Source of the DNA: Sporolactobacillus nakayamae
GTDB lineage: Bacteria > Bacillota > Bacilli > Bacillales > Sporolactobacillaceae
DNA length: 64,000 bases
NCBI RefSeq assembly: GCF_900113325.1
Contig: NZ_FOOY01000010.1
Location: 62,001-126,000 of the forward strand
Reading direction: 5' to 3'
A program made the position numbers and the translations under genes. The first letter of the stretch is position 1. Each line of letters opens with the position of its first letter. The notes beneath the pieces are model-generated. The model was given only the letters and a program-made list of their open reading frames with translations, had not been told where the DNA came from and made no database searches. This document shows, piece after piece, positions 44,862 through 53,179 of the stretch.

Positions 44862-46541
44862 ATGGAAAAAAATTGGTGGAAGAAAAGCGTCGTGTATCAG
44901 GTATATCCGCAAAGCTTCAAAGATACAACGGGAAGCGGAATGGGGGACTTGAATGGAATTATCGAAAAACTTCCTTATTTAGCCGATTTAGGCATTGATG
45001 TCATCTGGCTGAATCCCATTTATCAATCACCGTTGGTGGATAATGGATACGACATTTCGGATTACTTTAAAATCAATCCTGAATATGGAACGATTGACGA
45101 TTTTAAGCAACTTTTGAAGGAAGCACATCGTCTAGGGATCAGGATCATCATGGACTTGGTGGTCAATCACACGAGCGATCAGCATGAATGGTTTAAAAAA
45201 TCATGCGCGTCGCGTGAGAACGCATACGCTGATTTTTATATTTGGAAAGATCCGAAAGCAGATGGAAGTCCGCCAACGAACTGGGGATCTACCTTTGGCG
45301 GTCCTGCTTGGACGTATGTGGAAAGTCGCGGTCAATATTATCTCCATTTGTTTGCGAAAGAACAACCTGATTTAAACTGGGAGAATCCCAAGGTTCGTGA
45401 AACGATTTATGACATGATGAAATTCTGGTTTGAACTGGGCATTGATGGCTTCCGAATGGATGTCATCAGTTTAATTAGTAAACGTCAGGATTGGCCGGAT
45501 GCACCGAACGATGCGGTCTACACTAAGTCCTATTATATTGGCGCATCAAATGGACCGCGTGTCCACGAATTTCTCCATGAAATGAATCAAAAAGTATTGA
45601 GCCAGTACAACGTGATGACCGTGGGTGAAACAGCCAACACGAACAGTGACCAAGCGATTTTATATACGGACCCGAAACGCGAAGAACTAAATATGGTCTT
45701 TCATTTTGACCATATGCATCTGGACTATGGACCTTATGGAAAGTTTTCAGATGTTCGATTCAAAATGAGCGATTTACGAGACGTGATGACGGAATGGCAA
45801 AGCAAGCTGGAGGGCCGGGGATGGAACTCGCTTTATTGGAGCAATCATGACCAGCCGCGTGCCGTCACGCGTTTTGGTAACGACACCAAATACCGCGTGG
45901 AATCAGCGAAAATGCTGGGGACACTTCTTCATATGATGAAAGGGACACCGTATATTTATCAAGGGGAGGAGCTTGGCATGCGTAATGTTCGCTTCGATTC
46001 CCTTGATCGCTATAAGGACATTGAAACCATTGGTGTAAAGAATGATTTTGAAGCCAAAGGGCTTCCAGAGTCCTACATACAAAAATCGATCTTTTTGAAG
46101 TCCAGAGATAACGCCCGTACACCGATGCCCTGGAACGGAAGGGAAAAATCCGGATTTACGACCGGGACACCGTGGATCAATTTCAGCCCAGATAATGAGA
46201 CCATTAACGTAGAAAACTGTCTTGAAGATAAGGACTCTGTTTACTATCACTATAAGGCACTTATTCGTCTTCGCAAGGAGTTGCCGATTGTGGTGGATGG
46301 AACGTATGAACTCATTAATCCTACCGATTCTGATGTCTATGGGTATATGCGCAGACTGGAAAGGCAGAAGCTGGTGGTGATTTGTTCCTTTTCAGAGCAT
46401 AAGGTGAACTATTTGTTACCTGAAGAGTTAAAAAGAGATGCAGGAAAATTACTGCTCTCGAATTATCAGGATACAAAAAAAGAACTCGGCAACTTAGAAC
46501 TTCGTCCGTATGAAGCGGTTATCTATCTTATTGAAGCATAA
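44862..46541 (+). CDS. GH13 alpha-glucosidase (oligo-1,6-glucosidase-like)
   Basis: A 559-residue glycoside hydrolase. Catalytic residues: nucleophile D200 (GIDGFRMD), acid/base E256 (TVGET), D330 (SNHDQ), with region I DLVVNH. Val201 directly after the nucleophile is the residue usually found in enzymes preferring alpha-1,6 bonds, whereas alpha-1,4 enzymes carry Ala or Thr. No signal peptide, so it acts inside on sugars brought in by the PTS, possibly as 6-phosphates. AGGAGG precedes ATG 44862 after the IIA stop. Trehalose-6-phosphate hydrolase is a less likely alternative. Confidence 0.9.
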   Translation: MEKNWWKKSVVYQVYPQSFKDTTGSGMGDLNGIIEKLPYLADLGIDVIWLNPIYQSPLVDNGYDISDYFKINPEYGTIDDFKQLLKEAHRLGIRIIMDLVVNHTSDQHEWFKKSCASRENAYADFYIWKDPKADGSPPTNWGSTFGGPAWTYVESRGQYYLHLFAKEQPDLNWENPKVRETIYDMMKFWFELGIDGFRMDVISLISKRQDWPDAPNDAVYTKSYYIGASNGPRVHEFLHEMNQKVLSQYNVMTVGETANTNSDQAILYTDPKREELNMVFHFDHMHLDYGPYGKFSDVRFKMSDLRDVMTEWQSKLEGRGWNSLYWSNHDQPRAVTRFGNDTKYRVESAKMLGTLLHMMKGTPYIYQGEELGMRNVRFDSLDRYKDIETIGVKNDFEAKGLPESYIQKSIFLKSRDNARTPMPWNGREKSGFTTGTPWINFSPDNETINVENCLEDKDSVYYHYKALIRLRKELPIVVDGTYELINPTDSDVYGYMRRLERQKLVVICSFSEHKVNYLLPEELKRDAGKLLLSNYQDTKKELGNLELRPYEAVIYLIEA

Positions 46542-46552
46542 GCGATAAACAG

Positions 46553-46589
46553 GGCCAGTAAGAACATTTTTTCTTGCTGGTCTTTTTTT
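46553..46589 (+). terminator. terminator after the glucosidase gene
   Basis: GGCCAGTAAGAA pairs with TTCTTGCTGGTC (12 bp with G-U pairs), followed by seven T. It ends the PTS operon before the regulator. Confidence 0.85.
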
Positions 46590-46612
46590 GCGGTATACTG
46601 AGGAGGAATGAT

Positions 46613-46702
46613 ATGGAAGTCCCAAGCAGCTGGATTAATAGAGACGTAATTAAATTCAATAAGGATAAATCAAAAATTAAGGCGGAGTCATATGGATTTT
46701 GA
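46613..46702 (+). CDS. 29-residue small ORF overlapping the rpiR-type gene
   Basis: Starts 7 nt after a perfect AGGAGG and encodes a 29-residue charged peptide beginning MEVPSSWINRDVIKF. Its stop lies 8 nt inside the downstream regulator gene (overlap 46692-46702), which is typical of a leader ORF controlling re-initiation. A TATACT at about 46594 may be its -10. No homologue recognised. Confidence 0.5.
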   Translation: MEVPSSWINRDVIKFNKDKSKIKAESYGF

Positions 46703-47450
46703 GTTAAGTGTAAAGATGAATTATGATCAATTGACTGATTCTGAAAAAGAAATGGTCAGATTTATGATGAATCGACCACAAGATGTGATCAATATGACAA
46801 TTGTTGAATTGGGCAAAGCCATGCTTAGTTCCAAAAGCTCCGTGCTTCGCTTGGCACAAAAGCTGGGCTACCATGGATTTTCAGAGTTAAAATATGTTAT
46901 TCGCGAATCGATGACGGTCTCTACCCTGGAGCCCTCAGATTTAACTCAATTATTAAAACAGGATTTGGATCGAACGTTTCGCTATGCGGATCAAACAAAT
47001 TTCCAGCCGTTTTTACAAAAAATAAAAGGTGCGCGCATGGTCTTTTTGTATGCGACCGGATTTTCCCAGAATAACTTTACGAAGGAATTCTCAAAGGATT
47101 TGATGCTTGCAAATCGGGCAAACATGGTGATTTCCGGAGAGTCCAATTTGTCGATGAGCAGTTCTGTCTTGACAGAAGAGGACTTGATTGTATTCACTTC
47201 ATTTAGCGGCGAAACACCAGGTATAAAGGATGTCGTTCGCATACTTAAAATGAAGAACATACCCATTGCAACGGTCACAAGATTCGGCAGCAACTTTTTG
47301 AGTGAACATACTGACTATTCATTTTTCTTTGAAGCCACACCACTGCCCAGTCGTCGTTATAAGCAATCTGTTCATTCACTTATTGGTCTGGAAGTGATCC
47401 TCGACGTGATTGCCAGAAAATATCGCGAGTTTATACTTTTTGATGAATAA
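46692..47450 (+). CDS. RpiR family transcriptional regulator
   Basis: A 252-residue sugar-phosphate sensing regulator: N-terminal helix-turn-helix (about 1-75; SSKSSVLRLAQKLGYHGFSELKY) and a SIS domain (about 105-240; FTSFSGETPG). It follows the PTS-glucosidase operon on the same strand and is the likely local regulator, responding to the imported phosphosugar. Its own ribosome site (GGCGGAG) lies within the upstream small ORF. Confidence 0.9.
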   Translation: MDFELSVKMNYDQLTDSEKEMVRFMMNRPQDVINMTIVELGKAMLSSKSSVLRLAQKLGYHGFSELKYVIRESMTVSTLEPSDLTQLLKQDLDRTFRYADQTNFQPFLQKIKGARMVFLYATGFSQNNFTKEFSKDLMLANRANMVISGESNLSMSSSVLTEEDLIVFTSFSGETPGIKDVVRILKMKNIPIATVTRFGSNFLSEHTDYSFFFEATPLPSRRYKQSVHSLIGLEVILDVIARKYREFILFDE

Positions 47451-47727
47451 CTAAGAGATGAGCAAGCTTTTAATCATGGCAGCAATGCTGATCCAAAATT
47501 GCTACAAGTCGAGCCAAATAACTCGAATTCCATGATTGCAGGCAAAATTCCTTATGCTAATGTAAACGTTTGAAAAAAAATTGAAGGTAGTTCGGTGCTG
47601 GTAAGATGATATTGCTTTATACGCTCATTTGCTTTTTACTGCCCGTTTTGAATAAAGCATGTAGAAATCGTTGTAAATATAAATGAAATCGGAAGCTGCG
47701 TGCTCCCGATTTTCACGTGATATGTCG
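47451..47727. other. intergenic region between rpiR-type gene and sspI
   Basis: A cre-like half site, TGTAAACGTTTGAA, is at 47561-47574 but no plus-strand gene follows nearby, so it may be fortuitous. On the minus strand, AATCGGGAGC/GCTTCCGATT (47687-47711) forms a hairpin after sspI with a modest T-rich tail, the likely sspI terminator. Nothing else is recognised. Confidence 0.45.
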
Positions 47728-47931
47728 TTAAATTCCTTGCTCCAGACGGGTCAGCATCTGATCACGGAACGTGTTGTCCGATTTGTTCCAAAGTACTTCG
47801 AAAATGACGCCGAGTCCCGGCAGCATTTTTTCCTGACCATCCTGAATTGCGTCAACGACGGTGTCTTGAAGCTGCTGTTTGTTATTGCCGGATAAATTAT
47901 GCAGAACGGCACGCCGAATATCCAAATCCAT
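47728..47931 (-). CDS. sspI: small acid-soluble spore protein SspI
   Basis: A 67-residue spore protein beginning MDLDIRRAVLHNLSGNNKQ with EKMLPGLGVIFEVLW in the middle, the SspI (SASP I) signature. It is deposited in the spore core late in sporulation; its exact job is unclear. AAGGGG precedes the ATG. The minus-strand promoter has an ACATA -35 and CATACTA -10 with 17-nt spacing, resembling forespore sigma-G sites. The location beside trmH-pheST is the same as in B. subtilis. Its presence identifies the organism as an endospore former. Confidence 0.93.
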   Translation of the reverse strand: MDLDIRRAVLHNLSGNNKQQLQDTVVDAIQDGQEKMLPGLGVIFEVLWNKSDNTFRDQMLTRLEQGI

Positions 47932-47976
47932 AAATTCGCAAATCCCCTTTCTTTGAAGCATTTAGTGTCGGTGATA

Positions 47977-48010
47977 TGGTATAGTATGGGTAATAAACAG
48001 ACAAATATGT
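47977..48010. promoter_or_regulatory. overlapping divergent promoters of trmH-like gene and sspI
   Basis: Plus strand: an extended -10 TGG-TATAGT at 47977-47985 for the methyltransferase gene. Minus strand: CATACTA (47982-47988) with ACATA (48006-48010), a sigma-G-like pair for sspI. The two -10 regions share bases, so use of one should exclude the other. Confidence 0.5.
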
Positions 48011-48034
48011 ACCGATCTTAAAGGGGCTATTATA

Positions 48035-48802
48035 GTGCGGCGAATGGTGTCATTACAAAATGAAAAAGTTAAACTATGGAAGAAATTAAAAATAAGAAAA
48101 TGGCGGGACCGAGAACAAAAATATTTACTTGAAGGTCCGCATCTCGTCCAAGAAGCGATTTTTTCTGCAAAAGAACAGATCAACACGATTCTAATTGATG
48201 AAGCGTTCCATCTCCCTGCGGATTGGCCGCTTGAATCTATTGAAGTTTTCCAGGTGACGCACAAAATTTTTACTGAACTGTCTCAAACAGAAACGCCGCA
48301 AGGAATTATCGCGGTCTGTGATATGAGTCAATCCGCGGTCACATTACGGCCGGGACGCTATTTACTCGTTGACGGTGTTCAGGATCCGGGCAATCTGGGG
48401 ACGTTGATCCGGACTGCAGATGCGTTTGGTCTTGACGCCATCTATCTTGGCGATGGCTGTGTTGACGGCTACAACGCGAAGACACTTCGTTCCGCTCAGG
48501 GATCGCATTTCCATCTACCGGTTATTCACAAAAATCTATTCAGTCTCGCTGATGAGATGAAAGAACAAGACATTCCCCTATATGGTTCCTCACTGCAAGG
48601 CGATGAACTGCATAAAGTTAAAGTAAATGGTTCTTATTACGGACTGGTTGTTGGAAATGAAGGTAACGGAGCTTCACCCGAGTTACTTGCGCAGATGGAT
48701 CAGCAAGTAAAGATTCCGATGGCCGGACATGCGGAATCGCTGAATGTCGCGGTCGCATCAGGTATTTTGCTGTATTGGCTGGAGTCTGGGGGACTTGCAT
48801 AA
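48035..48802 (+). CDS. SpoU/TrmH family RNA 2'-O-methyltransferase (YsgA-like)
   Basis: A 255-residue methyltransferase using S-adenosylmethionine to methylate RNA ribose. An N-terminal substrate-binding domain (about 1-95) is followed by the knotted SPOUT domain: DGVQDPGNLGTLIRTADAFG (motif 1), GNEGNG (motif 2) and SLNVAVASGILLYW (motif 3). GTG 48035 with AAGGGG at 8 nt; an ATG 9 nt further on is possible. The position before pheS matches ysgA. The target nucleotide is not known. Confidence 0.92.
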   Translation: MRRMVSLQNEKVKLWKKLKIRKWRDREQKYLLEGPHLVQEAIFSAKEQINTILIDEAFHLPADWPLESIEVFQVTHKIFTELSQTETPQGIIAVCDMSQSAVTLRPGRYLLVDGVQDPGNLGTLIRTADAFGLDAIYLGDGCVDGYNAKTLRSAQGSHFHLPVIHKNLFSLADEMKEQDIPLYGSSLQGDELHKVKVNGSYYGLVVGNEGNGASPELLAQMDQQVKIPMAGHAESLNVAVASGILLYWLESGGLA

Positions 48803-48823
48803 CAGTATGAAATTGCCTATACT
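48795..48823 (+). promoter_or_regulatory. pheST promoter
   Basis: TTGCAT (48795-48800), 17-nt spacer, TATACT (48818-48823). The -35 lies inside the last codons of the methyltransferase gene. Confidence 0.7.
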
Positions 48824-48829
48824 AGGTAA

Positions 48830-49135
48830 AGACTTGAATGACTGATTGGATTCATTGGTGTATTCGATGAACCAAAATGAATGAAAAAACTGTGATGGAG
48901 AGTAGTAATTCGGCATCATCAATCAGGGAGAGCATGTCGTCGACTGAAAGCATGCTTATGATCGAACCGAACGAATTCACTTCTGAGTTGCCATTTGAAT
49001 GCCGGCGCGAATGCCGGTTCTAGAATGAGCCGGCATTCGCCGTTAAACGATTTTTGAGTGGGCAGTCTGCGAGCAGGCTGTCAAACAGGGTGGTACCGCG
49101 ACGCTTCGTCCCTTTTTAGGGGCGGAGCCTTTTTG
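48830..49135 (+). ncRNA. phenylalanine T-box leader
   Basis: The conserved T-box GGGTGGTACCGCG is at 49088-49100, followed by a terminator (GCTTCGTCCC with GGGGCGGAGC and a T-run, 49103-49134). Upstream, a GAGAGTAGTAA motif marks stem I and a TTC (Phe) triplet followed by A at 48976-48978 is the likely specifier; GAATGCCGG/CCGGCATTC forms stem III. Uncharged tRNA-Phe should stabilise the antiterminator and turn on pheST. Confidence 0.93.
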
Positions 49136-49189
49136 TTTTCAGCGGATGTTCAAAAAGTCTGGGAAAAAATAATGAAGGGATGAAGACAG

Positions 49190-50227
49190 ATGTTAAAGGA
49201 GAAATTGCTTGAACTGCGCGCTCAGGCGCTTGAAAATATCGGCTCTGCCGAAGGATTAAAAGCACTTCAAGATGCGCATATTCGTTTCCTTGGCAAGAAA
49301 GGTCCGATTACGGAAGTATTGAAGGGTATGGGCAAGCTCTCAAGCGAGGAGCGTCCGGTAGTGGGACAACTGGCAAATGAAGTACGTAAACTCATTGCCG
49401 CAAGGATTGAAGAGAAGAGAGCGGAACTTGAAGCGAAACTGATTGAAAAGAAGCTTGAATCGGAAAAGATTGATGTGACACTCCCGGGCAGAAAGATAGC
49501 AACGGGCAGCAGTCATCTGCTTGGCTCAATTATTCGAGAAGTTGAGGATCTGTTCATTGGGCTCGGATTTTCTATTGAAGAAGGGCCTGAGGTTGAGCAG
49601 GATTATTATAACTTTGAAGCGCTGAACTTGCCGAAAGATCATCCGGCACGTGACATGCAGGATTCATTCTATATTACCGATGAACTCTTAATGCGTACCC
49701 ACACATCACCCGTTCAGGCACATACTTTGGAAAAACACAAAGGTGTCGGTCCGGTTAAAGTTATCTGCCCAGGAAAAGTTTATCGACGTGATAATGACGA
49801 CGCCACACACTCACATCAATTTATGCAAATAGAAGGATTGTATGTTGATCACAATGTGCGGTTAAGTGATTTGAAAGGCGTCCTGACGGTATTTGCAAAG
49901 CATATGTTTGGTGCGGATCGTGAAATCCGTCTCCGCCCAAGCTTCTTCCCATTTACCGAACCGTCGGTAGAAATGGATATTTCCTGCTTCAGGTGCGGCG
50001 GTCATGGCTGCAATGTCTGCAAAGGTACCGGCTGGATCGAGATTCTTGGTGCCGGCATGGTGCATCCGAACGTATTGCGCATGTCCGGTTTTGATCCGAA
50101 CGAGTATACCGGCTTCGCGTTTGGCATGGGACCGGAACGAATCGCGATGCTGAAATATGGTATTGAAGACATTCGCCATTTCTACACAGATGATATTCGT
50201 TTCTTGAAACAATTTAATCGGGCGTAA
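49190..50227 (+). CDS. pheS: phenylalanyl-tRNA synthetase alpha subunit
   Basis: Catalytic subunit of the alpha2beta2 enzyme that charges tRNA-Phe. 345 residues: N-terminal coiled coil for tRNA contact (about 1-85), then the class II core with motif 2 ([20 protein letters not shown]) and motif 3 ([14 protein letters not shown]). A Cys cluster ([16 protein letters not shown]) is in the usual place. It overlaps no gene; pheT follows after 15 nt. Confidence 0.97.
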   Translation: MLKEKLLELRAQALENIGSAEGLKALQDAHIRFLGKKGPITEVLKGMGKLSSEERPVVGQLANEVRKLIAARIEEKRAELEAKLIEKKLESEKIDVTLPGRKIATGSSHLLGSIIREVEDLFIGLGFSIEEGPEVEQDYYNFEALNLPKDHPARDMQDSFYITDELLMRTHTSPVQAHTLEKHKGVGPVKVICPGKVYRRDNDDATHSHQFMQIEGLYVDHNVRLSDLKGVLTVFAKHMFGADREIRLRPSFFPFTEPSVEMDISCFRCGGHGCNVCKGTGWIEILGAGMVHPNVLRMSGFDPNEYTGFAFGMGPERIAMLKYGIEDIRHFYTDDIRFLKQFNRA

Positions 50228-50242
50228 GGAGGAGAATTGACC

Positions 50243-52660
50243 ATGTTGGTTTCCTATAAATGGTTGCAAGAGTATGTAGATTTAAGCGGCGTTACGCCGG
50301 AAAAGTTAGCAGATAAAATTACAAATGCCGGGATTGAAGTGGAGCATATTGATTATCCCGGAGCAGGATTAAAAGGGATTGTTGTCGGCGAGGTAGAATC
50401 CTGTGAGCAACATCCCGAAGCGGAAAAATTGCATCTTTGTCAGGTGAACCTAGGTACGGAATCTGTTCAAATCGTATGTGGCGCGCCCAATGTCGCCGCC
50501 GGTCAGAAAGTGCCGGTTGCAACGGTCGGCGCAAGAATCGCCGATAATGTAAAAATCAAGCGCGCAAAGCTGCGCGGCGAGATTTCAAACGGCATGATCT
50601 GCTCACTCGACGAACTCGGTTTCGATCATAATTATGTACCTAAGGAATACGCAGACGGTATTTATGTTTTTGATAATGATGTGCCGGTCGGCGCGGACGC
50701 GCTTCCCTACTTGAACCTTGATGACGCGATTCTTGATTTGGATATCCTTGTGAGCAGTGCGCATTGTATGAACATGATCGGTGTTGCTTATGAAGTGGCC
50801 GCGATTCTGGATCAAAAGGTTCAATTGAAAAAGCCTGTAGTTGATGAAACGGATCAGATTGCAAGCGACAAAATCAGTATTTCTGTTGAAGCGACGGATA
50901 AAGTGCCTTATTATGGTGCGCGCATGTTGACGGGGATTAAGGTTGCCCCATCTCCACGTTGGATGCAGCTGCGCTTGATCGCGGCAGGTGTACGTCCAAT
51001 CAGTAATGTGGTCGACATTTCGAATTATGTCATGCTTGAATATGGTCAGCCGCTGCATACTTTTGATTATGATCAATTCGGTTCGGATCACGTGTTGGTT
51101 CGTCATGCCGGCGAGAATGAAGAAGTGACGACGCTTGACGGCCAGCTGCGGAAACTAACTTCTGAGGATCTTCTGATTACCAATGGTAAAAAAGGTGTAG
51201 CCGTAGCGGGTGTCATGGGTGGAGAAAATACGGAAGTCTCAAGTACAACAGAAAATGTCTTGCTTGAGGCGGCTGTCTTCGATCCAATCTCGATCCGCAA
51301 GACGGCAGCCAGACTCCAACTGCGTTCGGATGCGAGCAGTCGTTATGAGAAAGGGCTTGACCGCAATCGTGTCGGACTTGCTGCCGACCGTGCCGCAGAA
51401 CTGCTCACTCAATTTGCTCATGCAACCGTGCTAAAAGGCATTGTCGAAGCTGGTGAACGAACAGTTCCTGAACACAAGATTACGATGCCATGGCAAAAAA
51501 TTAATCAGGTTCTAGGTTCTGAACTGACACGCGAGCAGATCGTCGGTACATTAAGACGGTTGAACTTCACGGTAGAAGTGGCAGATGAACTCATGCATGT
51601 ATCTGTTCCTGCACGGCGATTTGATGTGACCATTCCTGAAGATCTCGTTGAAGAGGTTGGGCGGATTTATGGATACAATCACATTCCGGCGACGCTGCCT
51701 GAGGGCTCTTCAACGCACGCAGGGCTTACGCCTTATCAGAAAATTCGACGCAAAGTGGAACGCTTGATGGAAAGCACCGGTTTAAGCCAAGTGTATACGT
51801 ATTCCTTAACGTCAAAAGAGAGCGCCTCGTCCTATGTGATTCATGATCAAGAAATTGAGCCGACGCAAGTGGTTTGGCCAATGAGTGAAGAGCACGCGGC
51901 GCTCCGCCAAAGCATTGTTCCTCAACTCGTAAATGTTGTCAACTATCATTCAAATCGTCAGATGCCGGATGTTAAATTCTATGAAATCGGTAAAGTATTT
52001 CTCCCGGTAAAAGGTGAACCAAGACCGGCTGAGGAAGAACATTTAGCAGGCATCATTACAGGAAAACGAACCGAACGTAATTGGGAAGGCGAATCGGCAG
52101 GGGTAGACTTTTTCTCAATTAAAGGAATTGTTGAAACGCTGTTTGATTCCTTAGCCGTTGCTGATCAAATAGAGTATCGTCCGTCAAAGCGTGACGGATT
52201 ACATCCGGGGCAAACAGCGGATATTTTACGCGATGGTAAGGTGATTGGCTATCTTGGCGCTCTTCACCCGAAGGTTCAGAACGACAACGGATTAAATGCA
52301 ACATTTGTATTTGAAGTTGCGGTTGAATCGCTCCTCCGTCATGGTAAAACGGCCATTGACTATCACTTCTTGCCGCGTTTCCCTTCAACGACCCGAGACA
52401 TTGCCCTTGTTGTTAAACGCACAGTGTCGGCGTCGGATCTGGATCGCGTGATTCGCGAGAACGGGACGTCATTGTTGAAATCAGTGAGACTTTTCGATGT
52501 CTACGAAGGTAGTCATGTTGCCGAAGACGAGAAGTCCATGGCCTTTTCGCTCGTCTATTTTGATCCCGAGCGGACGTTGACCGATGACGAAGTGAACGCG
52601 GTTCACGAAAAAATCGTTCACGCATGTGCCGAACAATTAGGCGCGGAGCTAAGAGGATAA
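50243..52660 (+). CDS. pheT: phenylalanyl-tRNA synthetase beta subunit
   Basis: Structural and editing subunit, 805 residues: EMAP-like tRNA-binding domain (about 40-150), B3/B4 editing domain (about 210-400), B5 (about 410-480), core-like domain and a C-terminal FDX-ACB anticodon-binding domain (about 710-805, HFLPRFPSTTRDIALVV). ATG 50243 with AGGAGG. Residues about 168-176, where most homologues have a TPNRAD motif, read ILVSSAHCM instead, with intact sequence on both sides. A strong terminator follows; the rnhC-zapA genes expected next are absent. Confidence 0.96.
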   Translation: MLVSYKWLQEYVDLSGVTPEKLADKITNAGIEVEHIDYPGAGLKGIVVGEVESCEQHPEAEKLHLCQVNLGTESVQIVCGAPNVAAGQKVPVATVGARIADNVKIKRAKLRGEISNGMICSLDELGFDHNYVPKEYADGIYVFDNDVPVGADALPYLNLDDAILDLDILVSSAHCMNMIGVAYEVAAILDQKVQLKKPVVDETDQIASDKISISVEATDKVPYYGARMLTGIKVAPSPRWMQLRLIAAGVRPISNVVDISNYVMLEYGQPLHTFDYDQFGSDHVLVRHAGENEEVTTLDGQLRKLTSEDLLITNGKKGVAVAGVMGGENTEVSSTTENVLLEAAVFDPISIRKTAARLQLRSDASSRYEKGLDRNRVGLAADRAAELLTQFAHATVLKGIVEAGERTVPEHKITMPWQKINQVLGSELTREQIVGTLRRLNFTVEVADELMHVSVPARRFDVTIPEDLVEEVGRIYGYNHIPATLPEGSSTHAGLTPYQKIRRKVERLMESTGLSQVYTYSLTSKESASSYVIHDQEIEPTQVVWPMSEEHAALRQSIVPQLVNVVNYHSNRQMPDVKFYEIGKVFLPVKGEPRPAEEEHLAGIITGKRTERNWEGESAGVDFFSIKGIVETLFDSLAVADQIEYRPSKRDGLHPGQTADILRDGKVIGYLGALHPKVQNDNGLNATFVFEVAVESLLRHGKTAIDYHFLPRFPSTTRDIALVVKRTVSASDLDRVIRENGTSLLKSVRLFDVYEGSHVAEDEKSMAFSLVYFDPERTLTDDEVNAVHEKIVHACAEQLGAELRG

Positions 52661-52679
52661 TTCAGAAAAAATACATCTG

Positions 52680-52715
52680 AGGCCAATGTGATTCGTCACA
52701 TTGGCCTTTTTTTTT
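52680..52715 (+). terminator. terminator after pheT
   Basis: A perfect 12-bp stem AGGCCAATGTGA/TCACATTGGCCT with a TTCG tetraloop, then nine or more T. Copy 2 of the 289-bp repeat starts within 10 nt of the T-run. Confidence 0.95.
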
Positions 52716-52722
52716 ACAAGTT

Positions 52723-53011
52723 CGACGATAAGGTCGTAGGATTCGGTTGGGTGACCAGGTAGGTAAGTGCCTAATCTGAAAAATAAGCGGAAAAATTCCG
52801 CTTATTTAGATAATGAAGGAAAAAATCGCTTGAATAGACGGAAAAATTCCGCTTATTGAATCGAAAAACGTGAAAATGGAGGTTTTTTCTGTGTATAAGC
52901 GGATAAATTACCCTTATTTACCTGTGAAACAAGCGCCCTGATGCAAATAACCGGAAAATCTCCGCTTATTTTACTCCGCGATTCTGTATTAAGGACCAAG
53001 TGGATTTATGA
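52723..53011 (+). repeat. 289-bp dispersed hairpin repeat, copy 2
   Basis: Same length and orientation as copy 1 (35867-36155). Its first palindrome (52781-52807) is perfect: a 12-bp stem AAATAAGCGGAA/TTCCGCTTATTT with an AAA loop; in copy 1 the same unit carries substitutions, so copy 2 may be nearer to the original form. The 168 nt after it, up to the M23 remnant, hold no gene. Confidence 0.85.
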
Positions 53012-53179
53012 AACAGAAATGTCGCTCATTAATTGAAATTGACCCGCATTATTTAACGAATGAAAACAGGTGACAACACGCAAATATACTTTATGGACAT
53101 TATGTCATTATTCAATGTGTTTGTTGATAGGTTCTTATTGCCTGCGATCTGTCGAAAAGCACCAGATGTATACCCGATA

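Noticed and set aside
47561-47574. TGTAAACGTTTGAA as a functional catabolite-response site
   Set aside because: Only the left half fits well and no plus-strand promoter or gene follows within 400 nt.
50720-50800. Compensated frameshift in pheT as the cause of the missing TPNRAD motif
   Set aside because: Reading the other two frames over this stretch gives stops or unrelated residues, so substitution is the better explanation.
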